A stretch of 64,000 nucleotides of DNA from CAYQUO01 sp964420835 (GCA_964420835.1 CAYQUO010000011.1:33836-97835); one strand, 5' to 3'; numbered from the stretch's first letter, positions 24,983 to 33,913 are shown. The notes: generated by a model from the sequence alone, not told the origin. Numbers and translations are program-made.

Positions 24983-26164
24983 CTAACGCCGGCCAAAGCG
25001 CATGACAGCAACCGCCACTACAATAACTGCCACAGCGATCAATACAACACCGACAACACCCCAGAGCGTAGAGGTCAGGACGGTAATGCGAAATTCGGCT
25101 GATTTTTGTGTACCATCCGTCGGCTTGGCCTGCAAAGTGAGCACATAATCACCCGCCACAGCCTGGTTGCTCGGTTGAATATTGACGTTCACTTCGACCT
25201 GCTGACCTGCAGGGAGCTCATCGATCTGGTCGGGGGAGAATTCCACCTTCCAGTTCTTGGGGGCAGAGGATGTCAGTTTGACACCGCGGGCCGGGGCACT
25301 CCCATTGTTAACCACCACCACCTTGAGCGAATTATCCTTGCCGGAATACGCCTGGCCGGAAAGCCGTCCATCGGGGGTGGTGATGTTCAGTGAGATCTGC
25401 CCGCTGACTTCCGCGGTCAATGCCTGTTCGGCCTGGGCGCTTTCGCTGGTGGCCCGGATGGTGAAGGGGTAATTCCCACCCGTCACCTCCGCAGAGACGA
25501 CCTGGGCTTCCACGGAAAGGCTCCTGCTTTCACCCGCAGAAATGGGGAAATCTGTTACTTCCTGTCCGCTGAGTTTGAAGGAAATCTGGAATCCCTTTGG
25601 GACATCCGCCGAAAGGCTCACATTCAGATCATCCTCGCCTTCGTTTTTCAGGTTGGCGGTCCAGCGAAAAGTGGTGGTCGGGCTGCCCTTGATGGTCGGC
25701 AGGTCTACATTGAACGAGAGGCGGGGTGGAAGTTTGTCCTTGATCACAACTTCGAGCGGAAGCAAGGCTTTACCGCCCCGGCCAACCGCTGCCACAACAA
25801 AATTATAGGTTCCTGGTTGGACATCCGTTACAGGTTCAAGCTTTAAATCAACGGATGCCTCACCGGTGGTTTGCACGTACACGGATTGGATCAACTTGCC
25901 GCTGCCGCGAAAAGTTGCCGTCCAGCCATCTGCCAGGGTGTCCATTTCCATTTTGACGACCTGGGCTTCGCTGACCCCGGTGAGTTTTAAATTGAATGTC
26001 ACAGTTTCCCCCAGGCCAATGGTCTGGGCGGGGTAGACGGTGTACAGAACCAATCCACCAGCCCCCGTCTTGGGTTGATCGTCCTGGGCAAAAGCCACAC
26101 TGGGCAATGCCAGGAGCATCAACAAGACAAGGAAAAATGAAAATACATTGAATAAACGGCGCAT
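24983..26164 (-). CDS. NEW3-domain exported membrane protein of an ABC operon
   Basis: A 393-residue exported protein. A signal peptide (ending near SVAFA) is followed by three beta-sandwich units of about 100 residues with the NEW3/CARDB rhythm (VTFNLKLTGVSEAQVVKMEM, TFRWTANLKNEGEDDLNVSL, KVVVVNNGSAPARGVKLTSS, PKNWKVEFSPDQIDELPAG). A final membrane helix and an RFGRR tail end the protein. It is probably displayed outside the cell and anchored by the last helix. GGAGGAG lies before the ATG at 26164. NEW3 proteins in ABC-2 operons are frequent in Chloroflexi. They may be the extracytoplasmic partner of the pump, but the exact task is unknown. Confidence 0.75.
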   Translation of the reverse strand: MRRLFNVFSFFLVLLMLLALPSVAFAQDDQPKTGAGGLVLYTVYPAQTIGLGETVTFNLKLTGVSEAQVVKMEMDTLADGWTATFRGSGKLIQSVYVQTTGEASVDLKLEPVTDVQPGTYNFVVAAVGRGGKALLPLEVVIKDKLPPRLSFNVDLPTIKGSPTTTFRWTANLKNEGEDDLNVSLSADVPKGFQISFKLSGQEVTDFPISAGESRSLSVEAQVVSAEVTGGNYPFTIRATSESAQAEQALTAEVSGQISLNITTPDGRLSGQAYSGKDNSLKVVVVNNGSAPARGVKLTSSAPKNWKVEFSPDQIDELPAGQQVEVNVNIQPSNQAVAGDYVLTLQAKPTDGTQKSAEFRITVLTSTLWGVVGVVLIAVAVIVVAVAVMRFGRR

Positions 26165-26566
26165 ATTCTCCTCCAACACAGTTTTTTGTAACAATGGCTT
26201 GGTTTTCTGATCAATCGCAGAGAATTTTATTCCTTCCCATCAATCGGTCAATTATACCCAACCATCGGTGATTTTAATCATAATGAATAAGAAAAACATT
26301 AAAAGATGGTTCGACCAATTAAAGGGTGTGAGGCGGGGTTTCGACCAATGACCAAATACGACAAGGATCTTCTCCAGTTTGCTGTTCCCCGGAACAGGAA
26401 AATATCGGCTGATACACGGGCACCCATGACCCGATTTCCGGGTCATGGGTGAAAACGCCAGCCCGGGATGAACATATGCGCCATCCATTTAAGGTATGAT
26501 ATGGATTGGGTTAAAAATTTTAAAATATTGAACACGGAAACCCAAATCCATATTAAGGAGCCAGAA
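26165..26566. other. Intergenic region between divergent genes, with a repeat and a hairpin
   Basis: 402 bp without a gene. On the - strand a possible promoter for the NEW3 operon reads TTGACC (26251-26246), a 16-nt spacer, then TAAAAT (26229-26224). TTCGACCAAT occurs twice, 30 bp apart (26310-26319 and 26340-26349). A strong hairpin lies at 26421-26451. A possible -10, TATGAT (26495-26500), serves the downstream + strand gene. Confidence 0.5.
26421..26451. repeat. Perfect 13-bp inverted repeat, 5-nt loop
   Basis: CACCCATGACCCG and its complement around ATTTC. It stands alone between divergent genes, with no T-run beside it, so operator or RNA-structure roles are both possible. Confidence 0.7.
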
Positions 26567-27004
26567 ATGCCCGCTTCAACCACAGCCAAAGGCTACATTC
26601 ACTTTTCCGATCGATTGACCGAATCGCTTATGAACATCAACAAGGTCATTCAAGACAACCGATCCACTTTGGATTCTATACAGGATATGGCTGTAGAGCT
26701 GACCCGCGCCATCTCCACCCTGGAAACCGCTGCCGTCAAGTACATTCGCTTGGTCGATTCTGTCCTGGAACAGGCCATTCCGGTCATGAAGACGATCCCA
26801 TTGGTGAATAAGAAGATCCTGAGTTTTGCAACCGATATCGAGGCCATGACCAGCAAGTTCCTGGCCACCTGCACGCTGGCAGAAAAAGTCCTCCCCGGCG
26901 TTGAAGCAGGGCTGACAACAGCCGATATGACAAAGTTAAAGGCCTCCACCGGCGATGTTCAGAACCTGACCAAATCGCTGCAGGAGTTGTTGGGAAAAGC
27001 CTGA
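26567..27004 (+). CDS. Small all-helical protein of unknown function
   Basis: A 145-residue soluble protein predicted to be nearly all helix. Heptad-like patterns run through most of it (LTESLMNINKVIQDNRSTLD, ELTRAISTLETAAVKYIRLV, EAMTSKFLATCTLAEKVLPG). It lacks a signal peptide, membrane helix or known motif. AAGGAG lies seven bases before the ATG at 26567; the longer frame from 26468 is not supported. It stands alone, between a divergent ABC operon and a convergent deaminase gene. The pattern recalls the coiled-coil signalling region of chemoreceptors or phasin-like proteins, but no identity can be claimed. Confidence 0.6.
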   Translation: MPASTTAKGYIHFSDRLTESLMNINKVIQDNRSTLDSIQDMAVELTRAISTLETAAVKYIRLVDSVLEQAIPVMKTIPLVNKKILSFATDIEAMTSKFLATCTLAEKVLPGVEAGLTTADMTKLKASTGDVQNLTKSLQELLGKA

Positions 27005-27383
27005 TCTCAAACTGATTCGTTTCCCTGATGCCTGGTTGCTGAACCAATCACCAACCCTTGAGGCAGCGGCGTTGGGGAAATATGCTAATGCCCTAAGTGA
27101 ATCTGCTTTATTGCATCCCTGGAGTTGGCAGATTTGTATTCAGAGGTGCCGCTTTCAACCCAAACACATCAATTATTGGTTAAATAAGAGGACAGGGGGT
27201 CCTCTTTGAACTCCAGACTCAAGGGGATTTCAATGCAGGTATCCGGGTTGGAATTCTCCCCGCCCACTTTTTGCATTGTATATGGCAAGTCTTGATGAAA
27301 AGTAATTTGAAGATCCCCTGTCATTACAACGCCCGCTATACGGGGCCTGCCCAGCAAGGTTGCATCAATTTTGGGTCACGGGT
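27005..27383. other. 379-bp intergenic region between convergent genes
   Basis: No supportable gene. It contains a hairpin at 27186-27206 (arms AAGAGGAC and its complement, 5-nt loop) that could end transcription from either side, though without a clean T-run. Confidence 0.4.
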
Positions 27384-27851
27384 TTAAACCCAGAACCCTT
27401 CGTGGACCTTAACGGCTTCATCCTCGAGGAAGGGTCCAAGCACCTCCGTGGGTTCTTTGCCTTTTTCAAAGATTGCCCTACAGCCCAGGTAGAGAACGGA
27501 CTGGATATCTGATTCGCCGCTCATGGCATACAACCGCTCCATGGAGCAGCCGAACACAACCCGCCTGACGCCAGCCCAAAACGTGGCACCCGCGCACATT
27601 GGACAGGGTTCCGTGCTGGTGTACATGGTGCAGCGAGCCAACACCTCCGGGGGGAATTGATGCGAGGCGTTCCGCATCAGGTTGGTTTCTGCGTGACCCG
27701 TGCAATCCTTCCCGGTAGAGACGGTGTTTTCGGCCTGCATCAGGACGGTTCCATTTTCATCCACCAGCAGGGCGCCGAAGGGATGATTGCCGTTCCTGCG
27801 TGCCCTGGCAGCTACTTCGAACGCCATTCGAATATATTTCTTGTCATCCAT
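27384..27851 (-). CDS. Nucleoside/base deaminase (CMP/dCMP deaminase zinc family)
   Basis: A 155-residue cytidine-deaminase-fold enzyme. The zinc site is complete: HAE (GHAETNLM) provides the zinc histidine and the proton-shuttle glutamate, and PCPMC (TEPCPMCAGATFWAG) provides the two zinc cysteines. The length, the NHPFGALLVDENG opening and the GCS-x-ERLYAMSGE region point to the guanine deaminase/nucleoside deaminase branch rather than TadA, which has a different C-terminal part. The start is ambiguous: ATG at 27851 with AAGGAG 11 bases away, or TTG at 27857 with better spacing. It is a single gene, probably serving purine salvage. Confidence 0.85.
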   Translation of the reverse strand: MDDKKYIRMAFEVAARARRNGNHPFGALLVDENGTVLMQAENTVSTGKDCTGHAETNLMRNASHQFPPEVLARCTMYTSTEPCPMCAGATFWAGVRRVVFGCSMERLYAMSGESDIQSVLYLGCRAIFEKGKEPTEVLGPFLEDEAVKVHEGFWV

Positions 27852-27996
27852 ACCCAACTTTGCTCCTTTTTGATCCTGATATGTTTCACACCCACCTTGA
27901 ACCCGGATTCGTATTCAAGGGAAAGACTTGGTCTGTCTCAATGGTCATCGTCCTTCAAAATGATTATAGTATATGTGCCCATGGGAAACCTGCTTA

Positions 27997-28026
27997 TTGA
28001 ACATGGCCGGGGTTTTACAGTAGAAT
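27997..28026 (+). promoter_or_regulatory. Promoter of the amidohydrolase gene
   Basis: TTGAAC (27997-28002), 18-nt spacer, TAGAAT (28021-28026), ending 34 bp before the ATG at 28061. Confidence 0.5.
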
Positions 28027-28060
28027 TGCCCTTATCTTCATTTGGAAGCAAAGGCCCGAA

Positions 28061-29065
28061 ATGACAATCGATATTCATTCCCATATCTACCCGGAAACAT
28101 ACCTGCAGGCGTTAAAAGCCCGGGAAACCCCCCCGAGGGTACATTCCGCTGGCGGGCAACGCCGGCTGGTGCTCTACCCCGACCAGGAGGCACAACCTCA
28201 TCCGAACGCAGCCCTGGTTACGCCCAAGTTCACCACCATTGAAGAGAAACTCCGGGATCAGGATTCCTCCGGCATCCAGACCAGCATCATCAGCCTGGGC
28301 AATCCATGGTTCGATTTCCTGCCTGCTGAAGGGCCTTTTGATCTCGTCAGCCGGACAAATGATGAAATGGCTGCAGCCTGCGCCGCCCACCCGGGCAGGC
28401 TCCGGTTCCTGGCTGCAATACCCACTTCGAGCATTCAGGCGGCCATTCTTGAACTGGTCCGGGTTGCCAGGGTGCCATCCGTAGCCGGCTTCATCATTGG
28501 CACCCGTTTTGGCAACACCTGGCTGGACGATGATCTGGTGATGCCGTTCTGGGAACAAGCCGGCAACCTGGGGCTGCCGGTCTTCCTCCACCCCCACTAT
28601 GGCATCGGAGGTGAAGACATGCGTTCGCACGGGCACAATTTCCGCACCTCCCTGGGATACCCCTATGAGACCGGAGTTGCAGCCGCCCGCCTGCTCTACA
28701 GCGGCATCCTGGGACTCTTTCCCGATCTGCGGATCATCCTGGCCCATGCCGGTGGAGCCCTGCCCTATCTGCTGGGCCGCCTGGAGGCCTATGGCGGGCC
28801 GATCGGGGGCAACCAAACGGATGCCATCAGCCTGGTCGACCAATTCAGGCGGTTTTATTTTGATACGATCACCTACTCTCCGGCAGCCCTGAAACTGCTG
28901 ATCGAACTAGCCGGCTGCGAGCGCCTGCTGTTCGGGACAGATCATCCCTATTCTGCGCGTGACGCCTGCCACTTGCGGGACCAACTGCACCTGTCCGGGC
29001 TGGATCAAACCCAAATCCAACAGGTGCTTGTTGAAAACGCACGCCGGTTGTTCAACCTTCCGTAA
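28061..29065 (+). CDS. Amidohydrolase of the ACMSD family
   Basis: A 334-residue TIM-barrel metal-dependent hydrolase/decarboxylase. It begins right at the metal-binding strand, DIHSHIYP (H-x-H). Later ligands are the histidines in VFLHPHYG (about 178) and ILAHAGGALPYL (about 228), and the aspartate in FGTDHPYS (about 291). This order and the length match 2-amino-3-carboxymuconate-6-semialdehyde decarboxylase-like proteins, which take aromatic ring-cleavage products or related carboxylates. The exact substrate cannot be read from the sequence and no aromatic pathway gene is near. It is a single gene with its own promoter. Confidence 0.88.
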   Translation: MTIDIHSHIYPETYLQALKARETPPRVHSAGGQRRLVLYPDQEAQPHPNAALVTPKFTTIEEKLRDQDSSGIQTSIISLGNPWFDFLPAEGPFDLVSRTNDEMAAACAAHPGRLRFLAAIPTSSIQAAILELVRVARVPSVAGFIIGTRFGNTWLDDDLVMPFWEQAGNLGLPVFLHPHYGIGGEDMRSHGHNFRTSLGYPYETGVAAARLLYSGILGLFPDLRIILAHAGGALPYLLGRLEAYGGPIGGNQTDAISLVDQFRRFYFDTITYSPAALKLLIELAGCERLLFGTDHPYSARDACHLRDQLHLSGLDQTQIQQVLVENARRLFNLP

Positions 29066-29134
29066 GACGGTTGCACTGATCCGGGTGTCGACCCGATCAA
29101 TCCAACTGAACACCGGATTGAAAGTGAGGGAACG

Positions 29135-29236
29135 ATGGGAAAAAGTTGGCAGGAAAAGATGGCTGACAAGAAAGGTTTTCCCAAAATGCGGAATACCCCA
29201 ACAGCACACCGTGGCCGACCTCGGAGCGGGCATTAA
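29135..29236 (+). pseudogene. Possible 5' remnant of an MGMT-family gene
   Basis: A 33-codon frame starting MGKSWQEKMADKKGFPKM resembles the N-terminus of small MGMT-like (alkyltransferase-related) proteins, which usually open with a W-x-EKM-x-DK-x-G-x-PK pattern. The match ends after about 18 codons and the catalytic region is absent. A chance frame cannot be excluded. Confidence 0.25.
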
Positions 29237-29385
29237 GGCTGGCAATGGCCGCCACCAGGGCTTCCAGACCCACAAAGATTAATAAAGGTTGGTGTGTTTT
29301 AATCTGATGACCGGATGGTCGTTGTTCATTGAAGTAATTCTAACATCTCTATATTAAATGCCCTTACAGCGTAATATGGGTCCCC

Positions 29386-29415
29386 TTGGAATAATGGATT
29401 CTGAAAGGGTATAAT
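29386..29415 (+). promoter_or_regulatory. Promoter of the surface-glycan operon
   Basis: TTGGAA (29386-29391), 18-nt spacer, TATAAT (29410-29415), 33 bp before the first start codon of the operon. Confidence 0.6.
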
Positions 29416-29448
29416 ACGCCTCATCTCAAACCTTGAGGGGAGTTTTAC

Positions 29449-29925
29449 ATGCCCATCACAAGCGATGTGATCCTGGGGGAGGGGGTAAAGATCTTCCACC
29501 CTGATCTGGTAAACCTCTATGGGTGCAGAGTTGGCAATGGCACCAAGATCGGCGCTTTTGTCGAGATCCAGAAGAATGCAAGCATCGGTGAACAATGCAA
29601 GATCTCTTCCCACAGTTTCATATGCGAAGGGGTGACCATCGAGGACGAGGTTTTCGTCGGGCATGGCGTCATGTTCACCAACGACCTTTATCCCCGCTCG
29701 ACCAGGGCCGACGGCAGCCTGCAAGAGGAAAACGACTGGGAGGTCATCCCAACCCGGGTTCGCAGGCGGGCCTCCCTGGGCAGCCACTCGACCATCCTGG
29801 CCGGAGTGACAATTGGGGAGGAAGCCATGGTCGGCGCCGGGGCTGTGGTCACCCGCGACGTGCCGGATTTCGCCATTGTGGCCGGCGTTCCGGCTCGGGT
29901 GATCGGTGATGTCAGGAATAAATGA
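29449..29925 (+). CDS. Hexapeptide-repeat sugar N-acetyltransferase (WbpD-like)
   Basis: A 158-residue left-handed beta-helix enzyme. Hexapeptide repeats run through the protein (IGAFVEIQKNASIGEQCKIS, GVTIEDEVFVGHGVMFTND, ATIL-type turns and AMVGAGAVVTRDVPDFAIVA). The asparagine-aspartate pair in FTNDLYPRS is typical of WbpD/WlbB-type acetyltransferases, which acetylate the 3-amino group of UDP-2-acetamido-3-amino sugars using acetyl-CoA. Such proteins work as trimers. GAGGGGAG precedes the ATG. The next two genes encode the oxidoreductase and aminotransferase expected for the same sugar, so the assignment is supported by context. Confidence 0.85.
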   Translation: MPITSDVILGEGVKIFHPDLVNLYGCRVGNGTKIGAFVEIQKNASIGEQCKISSHSFICEGVTIEDEVFVGHGVMFTNDLYPRSTRADGSLQEENDWEVIPTRVRRRASLGSHSTILAGVTIGEEAMVGAGAVVTRDVPDFAIVAGVPARVIGDVRNK

Positions 29926-29975
29926 GCAATCCTTGTATTGCGGGACATTAATACAATGGAATTCAAGGAGATGAT

Positions 29976-30983
29976 ATGCTGAAATCCGCTGTGATCGGCT
30001 ATGGCTACTGGGGTCCCAACCTGGTTCGGAATTTCATGGAGGCGCCCGATTCAACTGTTGTCGGTGTCTGCGACATGAAAGCAGACCAATTGAAGAAAGC
30101 ATCCTTCAAGTACCCCGGGATCAGGGTTACCCAGGTTGCTTCCGAATTGATCCAGGACCCAGCGGTTGATGCGGTGATCATCTCCACGCCGGTTTCCACC
30201 CACTTTGACCTGGCCAGGCAGACGTTACAGGCGGGCAAGCACGTGTTCATTGAGAAACCCATGACCTCCACAAGCGACCAGGCACAAGCGCTGATCGAGG
30301 AGGCCGCCAGGCGCAAACTGGTGCTTATGGTCGACCACACTTTTGTATACACGCCGGCAATCCAAAAGATCCGCAGCCTGGTCGATACTGGGGAACTGGG
30401 CGATCTGTATTATTATGATTCAACCCGCATCAACCTGGGCTTATTCCAGCACGATGTGAACGTCCTGTGGGACCTAGCCGTGCACGACCTCGGGATCATT
30501 GATCACGTGATCAGGGAAAAGCCGGTGTCGGTTTCGGCCACGGGGATCAGCCATATTCAGGGCACGCCCCACAATACCGCCTACCTTACCCTGTTCTTTC
30601 AAAACAACCTGATCGCCCATGTGAACGCCAGTTGGCTGGCGCCGGTAAAGGTGCGCCTGACGCTCATTGGAGGAAGCAGGAAAATGATCGTTTTCAATGA
30701 CCTCGAACCCTCGGAGAAGATCAAGGTTTACGACAAGGGGATCACCCTGAACAACAGTTCCGAGAGTCTGTACAAGCTGCTCGTTGGCTACCGCTCCGGG
30801 GACATGTGGTCCCCGCACCTGGAAAATACGGAAGCCCTGCGAACGGAGGCGGCTCACTTTATCCACTGCATCCAGAAAGGCGAAAATCCCATGACGGATG
30901 GAGAATCCGGTCTGCGGGTCGTTCGCATCCTGGAGGCAGCCACTGTTTCCATAAATGATAAGGGCCGAAATATGCAATTATAA
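29976..30983 (+). CDS. Gfo/Idh/MocA-family NAD(P)-dependent sugar oxidoreductase (WbpB-like)
   Basis: A 335-residue oxidoreductase. The N-terminal Rossmann fold has GYGYWGPNLVRNFME (residues 8-22) and VCDMKADQL. The Gfo/Idh signature HVFIEKPMTS carries the catalytic EKP lysine near residue 94. WDLAVHDLGIIDHVI and VNASWLAPVKVR follow in the substrate domain. WbpB-type members oxidise the 3-hydroxyl of UDP-GlcNAc-uronic acid before transamination. AAGGAG lies eight bases before the ATG. It stands between the acetyltransferase and the aminotransferase genes with short gaps of 50 and 12 bp. Confidence 0.88.
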   Translation: MLKSAVIGYGYWGPNLVRNFMEAPDSTVVGVCDMKADQLKKASFKYPGIRVTQVASELIQDPAVDAVIISTPVSTHFDLARQTLQAGKHVFIEKPMTSTSDQAQALIEEAARRKLVLMVDHTFVYTPAIQKIRSLVDTGELGDLYYYDSTRINLGLFQHDVNVLWDLAVHDLGIIDHVIREKPVSVSATGISHIQGTPHNTAYLTLFFQNNLIAHVNASWLAPVKVRLTLIGGSRKMIVFNDLEPSEKIKVYDKGITLNNSSESLYKLLVGYRSGDMWSPHLENTEALRTEAAHFIHCIQKGENPMTDGESGLRVVRILEAATVSINDKGRNMQL

Positions 30984-30995
30984 AATGAGGAATCC

Positions 30996-32093
30996 ATGAT
31001 CCCATTTGTTGACCTGAAAGTGCAATACCAGTCGATTAAATCCGAGATCGATGCTGCGGTTTCCAGGGTCCTGGAGAGCGCCCAATTCGTCCTGGGGGGT
31101 GAAGTGGCTGCCTTTGAGGAGGAATTTGCCCATTACTGCCAGGCGGAGATGGGGGTGGCGGTCAATTCCGGCACCAGCGCACTGCACCTGGCACTGCTGG
31201 CGGGGGGGATTGGCCAGGGTGACGAGGTCATCACGACACCTTTCACTTTCGTGGCCAGTGTTGCCGCCATCGTCTATTGCGGGGCAAAACCGGTTTTTGT
31301 GGATATCGATCCAACCACCTGTACTATTGACCCCGCCGGGATCGAAAGGGTCATCACCAGCCGCACAAAGGCCATTCTCCCTGTGCACCTGTACGGCCAG
31401 CCTGCTGACATGGACCCCATCCTCGCCCTGGCCAAAAAACACAACCTCCTGGTCATTGAAGATGCAGCCCAGGCACATGGAGCCGAATACAAGGGAAAAA
31501 GGGCCGGAAGCCTGGGCGCCATGGGGTGCTTCAGTTTTTACCCCGGCAAGAACCTGGGGGCGTACGGCGAGGGGGGGTTGGTGACAACCAGCAACCCTGA
31601 ATTTGCCCGCACCATCCGGATGTTAAGGGACTGGGGCGCCGAGAAGAAGTACATGCACATACTGAAGGGGTACAACTACCGGATGGAAGGCCTGCAGGGG
31701 GCCATCCTGCGGGTAAAACTCAGGCACTTGGAGCCTTGGACCGAAGCCCGTCGGGCGAATGCAGCCCTGTATGACCGCCTGCTCACGGGCGGACCGGTAC
31801 TGTTGCCCAAACAGGCCCCTTATTCTCGGCATGTGTACCACATCTATTCTGTACGTTCGCCAAAACGGGATGCGCTACAGCAGCTTTTGAGCGCCAACCA
31901 GGTGCAATCCGGCATCCATTACCCGTACCCGGTGCACCTGTTGCCTGCCTACCAGGACCTGGGCTATAAAGCCGGCGATTTCCCCTTCTCCGAGCAGGCT
32001 GCCAGCGAGGAACTATCCCTGCCCATGTTCGCCGAATTGCAGGACGACCAGATAACCCGGGTCGCCAACGTGATCCATCAATTTAATGACTGA
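30996..32093 (+). CDS. DegT/DnrJ/EryC1-family sugar aminotransferase (WbpE-like)
   Basis: A 365-residue PLP-dependent aminotransferase. It begins MIPFVDLKVQYQSIKSEID, the usual DegT opening. The PLP contacts NSGTSALHLAL and EDAAQAHGAEY are present. The lysine that binds PLP lies in FSFYPGKNLGAYGEGG (near residue 185). It should transfer an amino group from glutamate to the 3-keto sugar made by the preceding oxidoreductase. It overlaps the next gene by 8 bp. A second DegT protein is encoded further down this operon. Confidence 0.9.
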   Translation: MIPFVDLKVQYQSIKSEIDAAVSRVLESAQFVLGGEVAAFEEEFAHYCQAEMGVAVNSGTSALHLALLAGGIGQGDEVITTPFTFVASVAAIVYCGAKPVFVDIDPTTCTIDPAGIERVITSRTKAILPVHLYGQPADMDPILALAKKHNLLVIEDAAQAHGAEYKGKRAGSLGAMGCFSFYPGKNLGAYGEGGLVTTSNPEFARTIRMLRDWGAEKKYMHILKGYNYRMEGLQGAILRVKLRHLEPWTEARRANAALYDRLLTGGPVLLPKQAPYSRHVYHIYSVRSPKRDALQQLLSANQVQSGIHYPYPVHLLPAYQDLGYKAGDFPFSEQAASEELSLPMFAELQDDQITRVANVIHQFND

Positions 32094-33132
32094 CCGGGTA
32101 GAAATCCGTCCCCTCCGTAAAGATCAGGACGATGAATATATTGTCTTCCTAGATGAGTTGGGGAAGGATGATCCGGCGGTCCTTGGATACCATTACCCCT
32201 TTTACCGTGACTTAATCCAGGAGGCCGCCAGGGCAGAACCCTTCTACCTTGGGGCCTGGCACCAGGAAAATCTGGTGGCGGTCCTGCCGGGCTTTCTGAA
32301 ACAAGCCGGTTTCGGTTCAGTTTACTGCTCCCTGCCATTTTTTGGCCCCAATGCCGGCCTGCTGTATGACCGGTCGCATACTGGTGTCGACCAGCACTCA
32401 GCCATGATCAACCGGGTTGTGGAACACCTTCATTCCCTTCCACAGCCTTTAAGCGCCAGTATTTATACCCCCTTCCTGAACCAGGATTTTTCACCATATG
32501 ATCGTGCCTTTCCAACAGCGCTGGTGGTCAATAAATTCACACAATATACCCATATCCCCTCCTTCCACCCGGACAAGGATTTGCGCTACGACATCCGCAA
32601 GGCAGAGGCTGGCGGCATCACCGTTACCAGGGCGCGTTCCACTGAGCGCCTTGGCGAGTTCTATGCGATCTATGTTCAGAACTGCCGGGATGCTGACATT
32701 CCCATCAAGCCGCAAAATGCAGTGAAACACCTCTTTCGTACTGCAGCAACCCACGACCAGGTCCGTATTTATTTTGGAATGCAGGATGACCGGTTGATCG
32801 GCGGGCTCATCGTCCTTTGCAGCCCAAAAACCATTAGTTATTACCTGCCCTGCGCCTTGCCAGAATACCGCGCCCTCCAGCCGGGCACCCTGCTGATCCA
32901 GCATGCCATGCAGGAAGCCAGGGAGAAGGGACAGGTTTATTGGAATTGGGAATCCTCCCCCACAAGGGACTCCGGGGTTTATACTTTTAAGAAAAAATGG
33001 GCTTCCAGTGAGGCAGACTACAGGATCTATGTGCAAACGTTTCAACCGGCGTCCCGGTTCAAGGAGATTGGTGCGGCAAGTCTTCAGGAAGCCTATCCTT
33101 ATTTCTATATCTATCCATTTTCCTCTTTATAA
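32086..33132 (+). CDS. FemAB/GNAT-like acyltransferase
   Basis: A 348-residue protein with the two-domain FemAB/GNAT arrangement: a first half with EPFYLGAWHQENLVAVLPGF, and a second with RYDIRKAEAGGITVTRARS, YFGMQDDRLIGGLIVLCSPK and a final YWNWESSPTRDSGVYTFKKK. The ending W/E-rich strand followed by G-x-x-x-FKKKW is the hallmark of BioF2/FemAB-like domains used in polysaccharide and lipid amidation or acylation. It probably decorates the sugar of this operon, perhaps with an amino-acyl or acyl group. The donor cannot be inferred. Confidence 0.7.
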   Translation: MTDRVEIRPLRKDQDDEYIVFLDELGKDDPAVLGYHYPFYRDLIQEAARAEPFYLGAWHQENLVAVLPGFLKQAGFGSVYCSLPFFGPNAGLLYDRSHTGVDQHSAMINRVVEHLHSLPQPLSASIYTPFLNQDFSPYDRAFPTALVVNKFTQYTHIPSFHPDKDLRYDIRKAEAGGITVTRARSTERLGEFYAIYVQNCRDADIPIKPQNAVKHLFRTAATHDQVRIYFGMQDDRLIGGLIVLCSPKTISYYLPCALPEYRALQPGTLLIQHAMQEAREKGQVYWNWESSPTRDSGVYTFKKKWASSEADYRIYVQTFQPASRFKEIGAASLQEAYPYFYIYPFSSL

Positions 33133-33144
33133 GGAATACCATTA

Positions 33145-33879
33145 ATGTCACCGTCCACGCTGAATCTCTCGAGAAAACAAAGGGTGCGCTTTTTTGGCGC
33201 CGGAACACGGGCCCGAGGCGCGCTGGACCTATTGTCTTCCCAGTTCCAGGATGAGATCCTTCTCGAAGGCTATTATGAAGACAGGCCCGCGCCCGACGGC
33301 AAAGGGCCAGGTGGCCACCCCGTATTGGGGCCGGTCAGCCTGGGTATCGAACAGGCCTGCAACAGCGATTTCCTGGTTTACCTGGTGTTGGGACCCCGCT
33401 CGGCTGCCCGTGCCTGGGAAATTTTCCAGTTGCTTCATCAGAATGGGGTGGGGTTTTTAAGCCTGATCGCCAAATCCGCCCAGATATCCCCCTCGGCCGT
33501 GATCGGTGAGAATGCCCTGGTTTTTCCGGGTGTGTATGTTGGGCCCAATGCCCATATCGGTCACCTTTTGGTCGCATTTGGCGGGGTGACCATCGAGCAC
33601 GATTGCAGGATCGGCAACAACGTGTTGATCGGCCCCGGGGCAACCTTTTCAGGTTTTGCCGGGGTGGACGACCACTCCTTCATCGGTGTGGGCTCAACCA
33701 TCCTTCCGGAGGTAAAAATCGGCACGGGCGTGATGGTCGGGGGCGGCTCACTCGTCACCCGGGATATCCCTCCATACCAAGTTGCCTATGGCCATCCAGC
33801 CGTGCCCGCCCGGGAAACGAACCCTGCCGATGAATTGCCCACCAGAGAACAGATCGAGAAATTCAATGATGTCTTGTAA
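33145..33879 (+). CDS. NeuD-like sugar O/N-acyltransferase
   Basis: A 244-residue protein with an N-terminal Rossmann-like half (VRFFGAGTRARGALDLL, FLVYLVLGPRSAARAWEIF) and a C-terminal left-handed beta-helix of hexapeptide turns (AVIGENALVFPGVYVGPNAH, HDCRIGNNVLIGPGATFSGF, VKIGTGVMVGGGSLVTRDIP). This is the layout of NeuD/PglD sialic- and bacillosamine-type acetyltransferases, which use acetyl-CoA. The presumed catalytic histidine is in VTIEHDCRIG. It starts 12 bp after the FemAB-like gene. The operon therefore has two different acetyltransferases, suggesting a doubly N-acetylated sugar. Confidence 0.85.
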   Translation: MSPSTLNLSRKQRVRFFGAGTRARGALDLLSSQFQDEILLEGYYEDRPAPDGKGPGGHPVLGPVSLGIEQACNSDFLVYLVLGPRSAARAWEIFQLLHQNGVGFLSLIAKSAQISPSAVIGENALVFPGVYVGPNAHIGHLLVAFGGVTIEHDCRIGNNVLIGPGATFSGFAGVDDHSFIGVGSTILPEVKIGTGVMVGGGSLVTRDIPPYQVAYGHPAVPARETNPADELPTREQIEKFNDVL

Positions 33880-33913
33880 AGGAACTTTCACCGTAAAATA
33901 AAAGAGGTTGCTT

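Larger units (their letters stand above)
29066..29448. other. 383-bp intergenic region with a promoter and a possible gene remnant
   Basis: No intact gene. A short frame at 29135-29236 resembles the beginning of an MGMT-like gene. The right end holds the promoter of the glycan operon. On the - strand around 29160-29290 there is a second short, coding-like stretch that I cannot identify. Confidence 0.4.
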
